Shown: positions 1 through 5,439, counted from the stretch's first letter. The stretch: 6,193 nucleotides of DNA from Candidatus Hermodarchaeota archaeon (GCA_016840595.1 JAEOSA010000118.1:1-6193); one strand, 5' to 3'. The notes: generated by a model from the letters alone, not told the origin. Numbers and translations are program-made.

Positions 1-32
1 CTATTCAATTCCGAAGAATTATTTTTCTTACC

Positions 33-1721
33 TTGTTGAGTACCTTAGCCAAAAAGATTATACTTCCCCCTGTGTTGTTCAATTTGCGGGTAGGCTTATT
101 ATCCTGGGGTGGCAAATTGGCCATTACAAAGGTTGCTTCATTTATTCAGGGTCCTCCTGAAGCCATGAAGAATGGCTTTTCTTCCACACCAGAAGCTGAT
201 TTGGTTTCTGCTCTGATGTATTTACGAACACAAGTGCAAGAACCCATTCCCTATGTGTATTTATCCCGAGTATACGTGCCTTTCTTTTTGGTTCATGCAT
301 TACCAGGTCGGAGTTTAATTATTAGTGGAGTTGGGGAACCTACCATTTCGGTTCGTCATTCCTCAATTCCTTCGCTTATTCAGATGCGAGAAAAACTTCG
401 TAGTGTCGAGAAAATGGAGTTGGTTCCAAAGCTCCTAGGGGAATTTATTCAAACCTTTGAGAAGCCGACTAGTGAATTGATTGTCATTCGTAATGCCATG
501 TTACCGACTATGGTTGAGACACTGCGACTTCTCGTTGATTCAGCTATAGCTCCACCCCGAGAAGATGTATGTTTAAGCTCACGTCTTTCGACCAAAGAGA
601 TTCATGATGTAGGAATTCTATTTCGGAACGAACGAGCACGGCTTGATGACGAACTTACACAGTTAGGTCAAGCAGAGATTTTGATTAATGAATTTGTGGA
701 TGAACAGATTCGTCTCCTTGATGCCCGACAGGATCGGATGTCTCCAGGGGCGACTCTTCGGTGGGAGGCACAACATATTGAAAGTGAACCGGACCCGTCA
801 TTTTTTGCGGAGGAGCCTTCTCTGGAGTTGGATCAAACAAAGGAACGGATTTCAGGCGAGCTTGTTGGCTTGATTAGCCAGTTAGAAAAATCACTCGGGG
901 TATCGTCCGAGCAGTGTCGTCGATTAGTTAGCCAAATTCAAACTAAACCCATAGAAGCCGAATGGCATCTGGCAAATGTAAAAACGCGTTTACTTGAATT
1001 GCAGAACACGACAAGTGCATTTCAAGAGATTATCCAACAAGCCCTTGGAAATCTTGAACAGAAAAGCGAACAACTTCATGAAGCTAAGCTTCAGTCTCAA
1101 TGGGGTCAGGAGGAGCCATTGCTACAGCCAGAAGGACCTAGTCCTTCTCCGTTCCCGAGTGGGACAATAACGTACACGCGGCAACCCAGAGAAGAAGAAG
1201 CCACTGATGCTCAACTAGCTGAACTAAGCATGGTTCGGGAAGCAACAGTAAAGTTGCACACTGAGTTGAAGGGTGCCATCAAGAAGTTAAGAGACCAACT
1301 TGAAGGCGAGCAGCAACAATTTGAGACCATCAGTGCCCCAGCTGACACATTGCAAGGATATCTGCCGCTTATGCGGTTAGCTGTCCCGATTTTTGTTGTA
1401 AAAATTGGTCAAGGTGAGGGACGATATGGTGTGATTCCCCCACTCCGGCTCAATGAAGGGTCCCAAACCCAATACAGCGTGAAATTTTATGATGACGTTT
1501 TTGGAGAGCAATTGATTCAGTTGCTTCGAACTGAAATCAGAGCTAGCCCCTTATTCCGACAGACGCTGGATGACAAAGCTCGTGGAGCGGATTGGATCAC
1601 TCGGCCTTTCAGTACTGAACACGTTCAACGTGGTACTCGACAACTGGCCAATTATGGACTCTTAACTTATGAAACAAGAGAACAAGTAGCTGATTATTGG
1701 ACAAGCCTTCTTTCACTATAA
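33..1721 (+). CDS. Unrecognised long coiled-coil protein, possibly 5'-incomplete
   Basis: I do not recognise this family. The 562-residue product has a mixed N-terminal part (about 1-240), a charged helical stretch likely to form a coiled coil (about 265-350), a Pro/Glu/Ser-rich linker (356-390), a second helical stretch (391-435) and a compact C-terminal domain (440-562). Two segments resemble each other: Y74-V87 (YVYLSRVYVPFFLV) and Y443-V456 (YLPLMRLAVPIFVV). This suggests a duplicated beta-rich element at either side of the coiled coil. No signal peptide, clear membrane helix or catalytic motif is visible, so it is probably a cytoplasmic structural or scaffold-like protein, which is inference. 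The start is uncertain: position 33 is TTG with no ribosome site, and the frame stays open to the left edge of the window, so the gene may begin outside it. The stop lies 9 bp from the stop of the convergent fen1 gene. Confidence 0.8.
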   Translation: MLSTLAKKIILPPVLFNLRVGLLSWGGKLAITKVASFIQGPPEAMKNGFSSTPEADLVSALMYLRTQVQEPIPYVYLSRVYVPFFLVHALPGRSLIISGVGEPTISVRHSSIPSLIQMREKLRSVEKMELVPKLLGEFIQTFEKPTSELIVIRNAMLPTMVETLRLLVDSAIAPPREDVCLSSRLSTKEIHDVGILFRNERARLDDELTQLGQAEILINEFVDEQIRLLDARQDRMSPGATLRWEAQHIESEPDPSFFAEEPSLELDQTKERISGELVGLISQLEKSLGVSSEQCRRLVSQIQTKPIEAEWHLANVKTRLLELQNTTSAFQEIIQQALGNLEQKSEQLHEAKLQSQWGQEEPLLQPEGPSPSPFPSGTITYTRQPREEEATDAQLAELSMVREATVKLHTELKGAIKKLRDQLEGEQQQFETISAPADTLQGYLPLMRLAVPIFVVKIGQGEGRYGVIPPLRLNEGSQTQYSVKFYDDVFGEQLIQLLRTEIRASPLFRQTLDDKARGADWITRPFSTEHVQRGTRQLANYGLLTYETREQVADYWTSLLSL

Positions 1722-1730
1722 TCCAAAAGA

Positions 1731-2759
1731 TTAGCCAGACCAGGCATCGAGGCTTTGTTGCTGTTGACCTTCTTTGGCTTTCAACAAACGATCTACAACA
1801 TTTGTTACGCGAGTTTCTGAGAATCCTCGCTCATGGCAAAGAAATTGAATCAACCCGTCCTTATCGATGGGCTTTGGTGTAATATCATACTCATCTGAGA
1901 TAGGGTGGTCTAGGAAAATTCGTCGTATTTTATGATAATTGGGTGGAAGCTGTTCCAAGATTTTACTTGGAAGATTATCCAAGGTATTGTTTTCTACAAT
2001 TAGTTTCAGCGCAGTTTTTGGACCAATTTGTGGGACGCCGGAATTAAAATCAGTTCCAATGAGAAGCGCCATATCAACTAATTGTTCACGACTGATATTA
2101 TACTCTGAGAGGAATTTATTCAAGTCGATGAGTTCTGGTTGGAGGGGAACAGAAGTGCCTTTACTGGGAAGTCGTTTTCTTCCAGTAAGAGTGAGGTAGC
2201 GAAGAAGTCTGGGGGTTCCAAAAAGGAGTGTATCAAAATCACGGCTTGCTGTTGCCCAGGCATCTCCCCGTTGAACCATATAGGCCGCTTGGGCTTCTCC
2301 TTCCCCAGGTGCTTGAACGTAGGGAATGCCCAGGTAAATTAATACCTGTTGGGCTTCCTCAACCATCGAACGCGTTAGACGTCCTGTGGCAACAGCCTTC
2401 GACCAGGCAGTTTTCATATCCCCCTTCGCTACCGCTTCCTGATATTCTTGTTCTGCCCGAGTTCGTTGCTCTCGACGTTTTTCAATCTCTTCTGATTTCA
2501 AATCAGGAGGTTTCCCATCAAAGACGAAAATAAGTTTCAAATCATACTCAGTGATGAGCCGTGTGGTTCGATATAGGAGCCCCACCAAATGCGATGTCAC
2601 GCGCCCTTCACGATCTTTCAATGGCACCCCGTCAGGTGTCCGAATCAATGCTAGAAACTGATGAAGTTGATTAGCAGCATCCACAGCGAAAGATCGCCCC
2701 CTCAATGCCTCTAATGTTAACACCTGTGGAGTAACAAGGGGGGCTAGTTTAACACCCAA
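1731..2759 (-). CDS. fen: Flap endonuclease 1 (FEN1/XPG family, archaeal type)
   Basis: This is a structure-specific nuclease that cuts 5' flaps during Okazaki-fragment maturation and long-patch repair, working with PCNA. With the TTG start at 2759 the 342-residue product begins MGVKLAPLV, as archaeal FEN1 proteins do, and an AGGTG ribosome site ends 6 nt upstream. The longer reading from TTG 2780 or ATG 2777 would add seven or six residues before the Gly that normally follows Met1. Metal-binding acidic residues are all in place: D27 (AVDAAN), D81 (VFDGKPP), E153 and E155 (APGEGEAQAA), D174 and D176 (SRDFDTLLFG) and D237 (GTDFN). The helix-hairpin-helix GVPQIGPKTALKLI follows (about 241-254). 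The C-terminus QQSLDAWSG fits a PCNA-interacting box Q-x-x-L-x-x-W, but Ser-Gly replaces the usual final aromatic. Length is normal. The family assignment is very sure; the start is likely. Confidence 0.97.
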   Translation of the reverse strand: MGVKLAPLVTPQVLTLEALRGRSFAVDAANQLHQFLALIRTPDGVPLKDREGRVTSHLVGLLYRTTRLITEYDLKLIFVFDGKPPDLKSEEIEKRREQRTRAEQEYQEAVAKGDMKTAWSKAVATGRLTRSMVEEAQQVLIYLGIPYVQAPGEGEAQAAYMVQRGDAWATASRDFDTLLFGTPRLLRYLTLTGRKRLPSKGTSVPLQPELIDLNKFLSEYNISREQLVDMALLIGTDFNSGVPQIGPKTALKLIVENNTLDNLPSKILEQLPPNYHKIRRIFLDHPISDEYDITPKPIDKDGLIQFLCHERGFSETRVTNVVDRLLKAKEGQQQQSLDAWSG

Positions 2760-2765
2760 AACGTA

Positions 2766-2770
2766 CACCT
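2766..2770 (-). promoter_or_regulatory. Ribosome site deciding the fen1 start
   Basis: AGGTG on the minus strand matches five bases of the archaeal Shine-Dalgarno consensus GGAGGTGA. It sits 6 nt before TTG 2759. It lies downstream of the alternative TTG 2780 and ATG 2777, so it can serve only the 2759 start. Confidence 0.6.
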
Positions 2771-2780
2771 TCTTCATCAA

Positions 2781-2810
2781 TCATATCGAATAATAATCTG
2801 CTTCACTCAT
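2781..2810 (-). other. Possible nine-codon leader ORF before fen1
   Basis: The minus strand reads ATG, eight more codons and TGA, giving MSEADYYSI. It is preceded by GGAGGG at 2818-2823 with a 7-nt gap, one of the strongest ribosome sites in the window. The TGA is followed directly by TTG 2780, and the fen1 reading frame continues in the same phase. A ribosome could therefore terminate and restart at the fen1 TTG 21 nt further on. This may be a leader peptide or a translational-coupling device, or a chance short ORF. No homologue can be judged at this length. Confidence 0.35.
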
Positions 2811-2871
2811 AACATGACCCTCCATAAAGGTTGTGTCAATGACTAGAAGCTCCTGTGAACCTTTTCTCTAG

Positions 2872-2900
2872 TTAATCGATTAAAAAAAAGAGAAGAAGAA
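2872..2900 (-). terminator. Oligo-T terminator after the first membrane-protein gene
   Basis: About 25 nt past the TAG stop at 2924, the minus-strand transcript becomes pyrimidine-rich and then runs through eight consecutive T (complement of A at 2882-2889). Oligo-T tracts are sufficient for intrinsic termination by archaeal RNA polymerase. No stable GC stem precedes it. The tract merges with a perfect 12-bp palindrome TTAATCGATTAA at 2872-2883. The gene also ends in tandem stops, TAG then TAA. Confidence 0.6.
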
Positions 2901-2923
2901 TTTGATCTAGGTAGTGATGGTTA

Positions 2924-3247
2924 CTAAGCTTTCTCTTCCTCAGCGATGATGCCACCGATGAGTAGTAGGAGTCCGCCAATGGTGCCCAAGGACAAAATTC
3001 CTAGAATGATGAGACCAACACGATGTGCTCCTGGATTATCTCGCCACATGAGAGGTAAGATACCAAAAAGCAGGCCGAGTACAGCTAGACCGATAAAAAT
3101 TCCACCAGCCAGTAATGCAAACATCATCAGCATTGGATCAATTAGCATCCACCCGAACATGACAACAAAGAGAGCAATCATGCCGATGGCGAGGAGCAAG
3201 TTGAGAATACCACCGATTAACACCAAAGTCTTTGCAGTGTCAGACAT
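2924..3247 (-). CDS. Small three-helix membrane protein, paralogue A
   Basis: The 107-residue product is very hydrophobic, with three predicted membrane helices at about 7-32, 38-67 and 76-102. A polar loop WRDNPGAHR lies between the second and third helices, and there is a short acidic tail EEEKA. The last helix has the Gly/Leu pattern LGILSLGTIGGLLLLIGGI common in small archaeal membrane proteins of unknown function. It aligns with the neighbouring paralogue at 3514-3855, most clearly from the W-R-D-x-P-G loop through the last helix. I chose ATG 3247 rather than GTG 3256 because MSDTAKTLVLIG then lines up with MADESTAQMLVNVG of the paralogue. The ribosome site is weak. There is no catalytic residue, so no enzyme activity is suggested. 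The shared upstream region implies co-regulation with the paralogue. Confidence 0.85.
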   Translation of the reverse strand: MSDTAKTLVLIGGILNLLLAIGMIALFVVMFGWMLIDPMLMMFALLAGGIFIGLAVLGLLFGILPLMWRDNPGAHRVGLIILGILSLGTIGGLLLLIGGIIAEEEKA

Positions 3248-3274
3248 TTTTTTCACTCATAGTTTTTATTGTTT

Positions 3275-3293
3275 CAACTCTGTTTAAGAGTTG
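3275..3293 (-). promoter_or_regulatory. Leader hairpin or operator of paralogue A
   Basis: A perfect 7-bp inverted repeat CAACTCT / AGAGTTG with a 5-nt loop lies between the predicted promoter and the start codon, probably in the 5' untranslated leader. The equivalent hairpin of the second gene has a C-G pair where this one has T-A, which supports a conserved structure or a dyad operator. Confidence 0.55.
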
Positions 3294-3311
3294 TTTCTGA
3301 TGGCATAGAGG

Positions 3312-3332
3312 CGACTTAAAGGCTTTTGGCTA
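3312..3332 (-). promoter_or_regulatory. BRE/TATA-like promoter of paralogue A
   Basis: On the minus strand the block reads AGCCAAAAGCCTTTAAGTCG plus one 5' base. It looks like an archaeal BRE (CAAAAG) followed by a TATA-like CTTTAAG, about 70 nt before ATG 3247. It is identical over 21 bp to 3926-3946. Transcription would start near 3293, leaving a leader of about 45 nt. Confidence 0.6.
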
Positions 3333-3483
3333 CTATTAGGCATAAAAATCGACAGAATGCTTAGTGAGTAGCGTTTCATTAGTAATTGACGCATTTTTTC
3401 GCGTGAAGAAAAGAACACCATGAGAGACACTGGTTCACTCTAACTAATCCTAATAGTAACTCAATCACGAAAAAAATATGGAA

Positions 3484-3515
3484 AAACGACCTTTTGCTAT
3501 TGCTCAAGGTCGTTT
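3484..3515 (-). terminator. Stem-loop terminator overlapping the stop codon of paralogue B
   Basis: AAACGACCTT (3484-3493) and AAGGTCGTTT (3506-3515) form a perfect 10-bp stem with a 12-nt loop. In the minus-strand transcript the stem begins inside the TAA stop codon (3514-3516). It is followed by TTTTTCC and then a run of seven T in CATATTTTTTT, as in an intrinsic terminator. Confidence 0.8.
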
Positions 3516-3855
3516 AACCGCTGGGATAAATTAAGACGCCAATTAGTACGAGTAGACCTGGAAGACCACCCGCTAGGATCAATGCGAGAATACTAGTGAT
3601 TAATAGATTAGTCTTATTACCAGGAATATCGTGACGCCAGCGCCACCAAAGAAAGAATACGATGAGACCGAATATTCCGAAGACTAAGTAGATGCCTGCA
3701 GACATCATTAAGATTATGCCGAACATTGGAATCGCCAGCAATGGTAGTAAGGAAACAACATTCCAAGCACCAAGAACTATGAAGACAATGAATAAGATGA
3801 GTTGGAGATATGTGCCAACATTCACTAGCATTTGAGCTGTACTTTCATCTGCCAT
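3514..3855 (-). CDS. Small three-helix membrane protein, paralogue B
   Basis: The 113-residue product is strongly hydrophobic, with membrane helices at about 15-41, 44-70 and 83-110. A basic/aromatic loop WWRWRHDIPGNKTN precedes the last helix. The loop and last helix match paralogue A (RDNPGAHR against RHDIPGNK, and LLLLIGGII against LLVLIGVLI), so the two arose by duplication, although the rest has diverged strongly. The function is unknown and no catalytic motif is seen. ATG 3855 is the only reasonable start; AGGAGG lies 11 nt upstream, slightly far. An out-of-frame ATG at 3862 lies between the two and opens a five-codon ORF. The gene has its own promoter and terminator, so it is probably a single-gene transcript. 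Confidence 0.85.
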   Translation of the reverse strand: MADESTAQMLVNVGTYLQLILFIVFIVLGAWNVVSLLPLLAIPMFGIILMMSAGIYLVFGIFGLIVFFLWWRWRHDIPGNKTNLLITSILALILAGGLPGLLVLIGVLIYPSG

Positions 3856-3866
3856 ATTTCATAATG

Positions 3867-3872
3867 CCTCCT
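3867..3872 (-). promoter_or_regulatory. Ribosome site AGGAGG of paralogue B
   Basis: A perfect AGGAGG sits 11 nt before the gene's ATG at 3855 and only 4 nt before an out-of-frame ATG at 3862 (MKYGR then stop). The unusual spacing leaves open whether ribosomes first engage the short ORF. Confidence 0.6.
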
Positions 3873-3888
3873 AAAGTTTCTATTGTTT

Positions 3889-3907
3889 GAACTCCGTTAA
3901 GGAGTGG
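3889..3907 (-). promoter_or_regulatory. Leader hairpin or operator of paralogue B
   Basis: ACTCC (3891-3895) and GGAGT (3901-3905) form a 5-bp stem around the loop GTTAA, at the position equivalent to the hairpin at 3275-3293. Compared with that copy, one T-A pair is replaced by C-G while pairing is kept, but the outer two pairs are lost. Confidence 0.5.
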
Positions 3908-3925
3908 CTAAGCCTCATAATAAGA

Positions 3926-3946
3926 CGACTTAAAGGCTTTTGGCTA
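3926..3946 (-). promoter_or_regulatory. BRE/TATA-like promoter of paralogue B
   Basis: The 21-bp block is identical to 3312-3332 and lies about 75 nt before ATG 3855. The minus strand reads CAAAAG followed by CTTTAAG, resembling BRE plus TATA. It predicts a transcript start near 3906 and a leader of about 50 nt. Confidence 0.6.
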
Positions 3947-4045
3947 ATAATTAGCGTAGAAATCGGCATATTTCGTATTTTCTGAATAATCCCGCTGTTT
4001 GCCTAACTCAGGTTAACGCCTTGAAGCGAATGTCACAATTCTTTG

Positions 4046-4798
4046 TTAAATAACGATTTCACCTTTTTCAAGAAGTGAAATATTCTCAATAAGATTTGGT
4101 GGATTTCCTCTCCGTTCAGCAGTTTGCCAAAGAACTTTGATCATGAATGAGGTAACAGTTGCTTTCAATTGAGGTATGTCCTCGATTTGATGAAGAGGCG
4201 CATATGTTTCGATAACAACAGTACAAAGGTGGAGTTTTTCTTTTGTGAATAGTGGGTCTGTGTCCAATATGGAGGCACATGCAACCGCCAGATCCTCGAA
4301 ATAAGGACCAATGTGGCTTTCTTCAAAATCAACTCCAACCAGGTGGTCGTTGTGATAAAGAAAGTTGCGAATGCGTGTGTCTCCTTTGATGAGGGTTTGC
4401 TTATCATTACGTCGGAAGACAGTATGATACTTGGCTAGCCAAGAGGCGAGGAGTTGTCCGTAGTTGGGGTCTGGGTCTTCGGTGATGAGGTCACAGAAAT
4501 TTGGGCCAGGAATGTATTCGAGAACCAATACATCAGAGGTGGTTCCAATTACCTGTGGGACGGTTATCTTGTACTCTTGAGCTGTTTTCAGTACGGACGT
4601 TTCGTGGGCGATTCCGGGTTGGTGGTATAACTTTGCGATTAGGATGTCGGGTGTTGGTTTTGTGTGTTGGGCTCCGGTGATTTTGTAGACTTCATTTCTT
4701 CGGCTGGGGAGCCTTTCGAAGGCTGTGATGGAATAGTCTTCGCCAAGGAGCGCTTTTAGTGAGCTGATGATTGTCCAGGGCAAAGTTGTGGTTGGCAT
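4046..4798 (-). CDS. APH-like (aminoglycoside-phosphotransferase fold) kinase
   Basis: The 250-residue product has the layout of a small APH/protein-kinase-like phosphotransferase: an N-lobe RRNEVYKI resembling the nucleotide loop (32-39), a candidate ATP-binding Lys in LIAKLYH (K56), a helix-C Glu (E66), a hinge LEYIPG (93-98), the catalytic loop KGDTRIRNFLY (D140, N145) and the metal-binding VDFEE (D157), then IGPYFEDLA. The catalytic His of the usual HGD is Lys. The substrate is unknown: it could phosphorylate a small molecule or a protein, and resistance is not implied. I chose ATG 4798 because TGAGGA lies 7 nt upstream and MPTTTLPW leads straight into the domain. The open frame upstream to 5095 overlaps the divergent regulator and lacks domain character. 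No terminator is evident. A minus-strand promoter for paralogue B lies about 100 nt downstream of its stop. Confidence 0.85.
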   Translation of the reverse strand: MPTTTLPWTIISSLKALLGEDYSITAFERLPSRRNEVYKITGAQHTKPTPDILIAKLYHQPGIAHETSVLKTAQEYKITVPQVIGTTSDVLVLEYIPGPNFCDLITEDPDPNYGQLLASWLAKYHTVFRRNDKQTLIKGDTRIRNFLYHNDHLVGVDFEESHIGPYFEDLAVACASILDTDPLFTKEKLHLCTVVIETYAPLHQIEDIPQLKATVTSFMIKVLWQTAERRGNPPNLIENISLLEKGEIVI

Positions 4799-4970
4799 GG
4801 CGTTGTCCTCAGTGCAATGTATGTGTGTTGGGATGCGATGGGTTAAGAGTTTTCGGAGGGTCATGGTTGGTGAAATGCCATTAGGTATTTGAGGGAATGA
4901 GAGCTTCATAAGATGTGAGCAATTGTCCATGGCGAGTCTCGTAGTGGTTCGATAACGAGATAGGCGAGGT
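4799..4970 (+). other. Divergent intergenic region between kinase and ModE-like genes
   Basis: This spacer of about 180 nt separates two divergent starts and must hold both promoters. I see no convincing TATA/BRE for either. Visible are the kinase ribosome site TGAGGA (complement of 4806-4811), the CGAG-rich inverted repeat near the regulator, and GAGGT at 4966-4970. Confidence 0.5.
4937..4960 (+). promoter_or_regulatory. Inverted repeat just upstream of the ModE-like gene
   Basis: TCTCGT (4937-4942) and ACGAGA (4955-4960) are perfect inverted arms with a 12-bp spacer. A nested palindrome CGAG-T-CTCG lies at 4933-4941 and a further CGAG at 4965-4968. The repeat ends 19 bp before ATG 4980, which fits an operator, possibly for autoregulation. 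It does not resemble the known TATAT-type ModE site. Confidence 0.35.
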
Positions 4971-4979
4971 ATGAAGAAT

Positions 4980-5348
4980 ATGAAAAGAAATACTGACCCG
5001 TTACTTGAGACGTTGGTGCCGAAGGCGAAGTTTTGGTTTGAGCTGGATGGTGAATTGATTTTAGGGCGGGGAGGGGCACTTCTGTTGCGTGGCATTGATG
5101 AACATGGGTCGATAAGTCAGGCGGTGAAAGCGCTTCCTGAGGATGAGTTAGGTGAAATGGAATCGCCTTCGTATCGATTTGCGTGGGGATATCTTCGGAA
5201 GGTGGAAGAACGACTTGGCGCGCCAATTGTTGAAAAGCGTCGGGGTTACAGAGAAGGGATTGGTGGTACTGCTTTAACTGAACTCGGTCAGCAGCTGTTG
5301 AAACTGTATGAAAAATACGAGGAGAAATTGAAAGATTTATTGACTTAA
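4980..5348 (+). CDS. ModE-like winged-helix DNA-binding protein
   Basis: The roughly 122-residue product is a stand-alone version of the ModE N-terminal (LysR-like) helix-turn-helix domain. It reads WFELDGELILGRGGALLLRGIDEHGSISQAVKAL, then SYRFAWGYLRKVEERLGAPIVEKRRG, then the wing GGTALTELGQQLLKLYEKYEEKL. The C-terminal molybdate-binding (Mop/TOBE) domain of bacterial ModE is missing, as is common in archaea, so the ligand is unknown. About 11 residues (PEDELGEMESP) are inserted between the first helix and the SYRxAW recognition helix, where most relatives go almost directly from AL to xMSYR. ATG 4980 is preferred over ATG 4971 because GAGGT at 4966-4970 abuts the first but is 9 nt from the second. 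It is divergent from the kinase gene and 91 bp upstream of the GTPase gene on the same strand. Confidence 0.85.
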   Translation: MKRNTDPLLETLVPKAKFWFELDGELILGRGGALLLRGIDEHGSISQAVKALPEDELGEMESPSYRFAWGYLRKVEERLGAPIVEKRRGYREGIGGTALTELGQQLLKLYEKYEEKLKDLLT

Positions 5349-5382
5349 AAATGAGATATGGGGGGAGTGTTGGGAAGCCTTA

Positions 5383-5399
5383 TAGGGATACCATTCCTA
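5383..5399 (+). promoter_or_regulatory. Small hairpin in the leader of the GTPase gene
   Basis: TAGGGAT and ATTCCTA pair over 7 bp, one of them G-T, around the loop ACC, 40 nt before the GTPase start. It could be a dyad operator or a weak structure between the regulator and GTPase genes. TTATAG and TAAATTATG nearby are possible TATA elements, but none is convincing. Confidence 0.25.
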
Positions 5400-5427
5400 A
5401 ATTATGATAGATTTCCTTTCAGGATAT

Positions 5428-5432
5428 GGAGG
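5428..5432 (+). promoter_or_regulatory. Ribosome site fixing the GTG start of the GTPase
   Basis: GGAGG lies 7 nt before GTG 5440, which makes this non-ATG codon the convincing start. Confidence 0.8.
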
Positions 5433-5439
5433 TTGAGTA

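Larger units (their letters stand above)
3261..3354 (-). repeat. Duplicated promoter-leader region, copy 1
   Basis: This aligns without gaps to 3875-3968 at a constant offset of 614. Identity is 27/33 in the leader part (3261-3293), 5/18 in the spacer (3294-3311), 21/21 in the core (3312-3332) and 15/22 beyond it, for 68/94 in total. The uneven distribution of matches points to selected regulatory elements rather than a recent duplication. Confidence 0.85.
3875..3968 (-). repeat. Duplicated promoter-leader region, copy 2
   Basis: This is the counterpart of 3261-3354, upstream of paralogue B. The block sits about 12 nt further from its start codon region than copy 1 does. The difference is a short segment carrying the AGGAGG ribosome site, which copy 1 lacks. 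Confidence 0.85.

Noticed and set aside
1939..2533. Three short plus-strand ORFs opposite fen1
   Set aside because: They lie entirely within the well-supported fen1 gene on the other strand and have no recognisable features.
2781..2810. Selenocysteine or readthrough decoding of TGA to give an extended FEN1
   Set aside because: FEN1 function depends on its own MGV N-terminus, the extension has no domain, and no SECIS-like element was recognised; reinitiation is simpler.
2946..3287. Plus-strand 113-codon ORF opposite membrane protein A
   Set aside because: It is a shadow of a clear membrane protein; its Ser/Pro/Met/Ile-rich sequence is what the reverse of a Gly/Leu/Ile-rich gene gives.
4046..4798. 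Antibiotic-resistance aminoglycoside phosphotransferase
   Set aside because: Only the general kinase fold is supported; the KGD loop and chromosomal archaeal context give no reason to infer drug resistance.
4937..4960. Inverted repeat as a classical ModE molybdate operator
   Set aside because: The known ModE sites are TATAT-type palindromes; this repeat is TCTCGT/ACGAGA, so only a generic operator call is made.
4799..5095. Upstream extension of the kinase reading frame to 5095 on the minus strand
   Set aside because: It overlaps the ModE-like gene antisense, has low-complexity non-domain sequence, and a good ribosome site supports ATG 4798 instead.
4906..5226. Minus-strand 106-codon ORF opposite the ModE-like gene
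   Set aside because: It is antisense to a recognisable DNA-binding domain, shows no family features and has no ribosome site.
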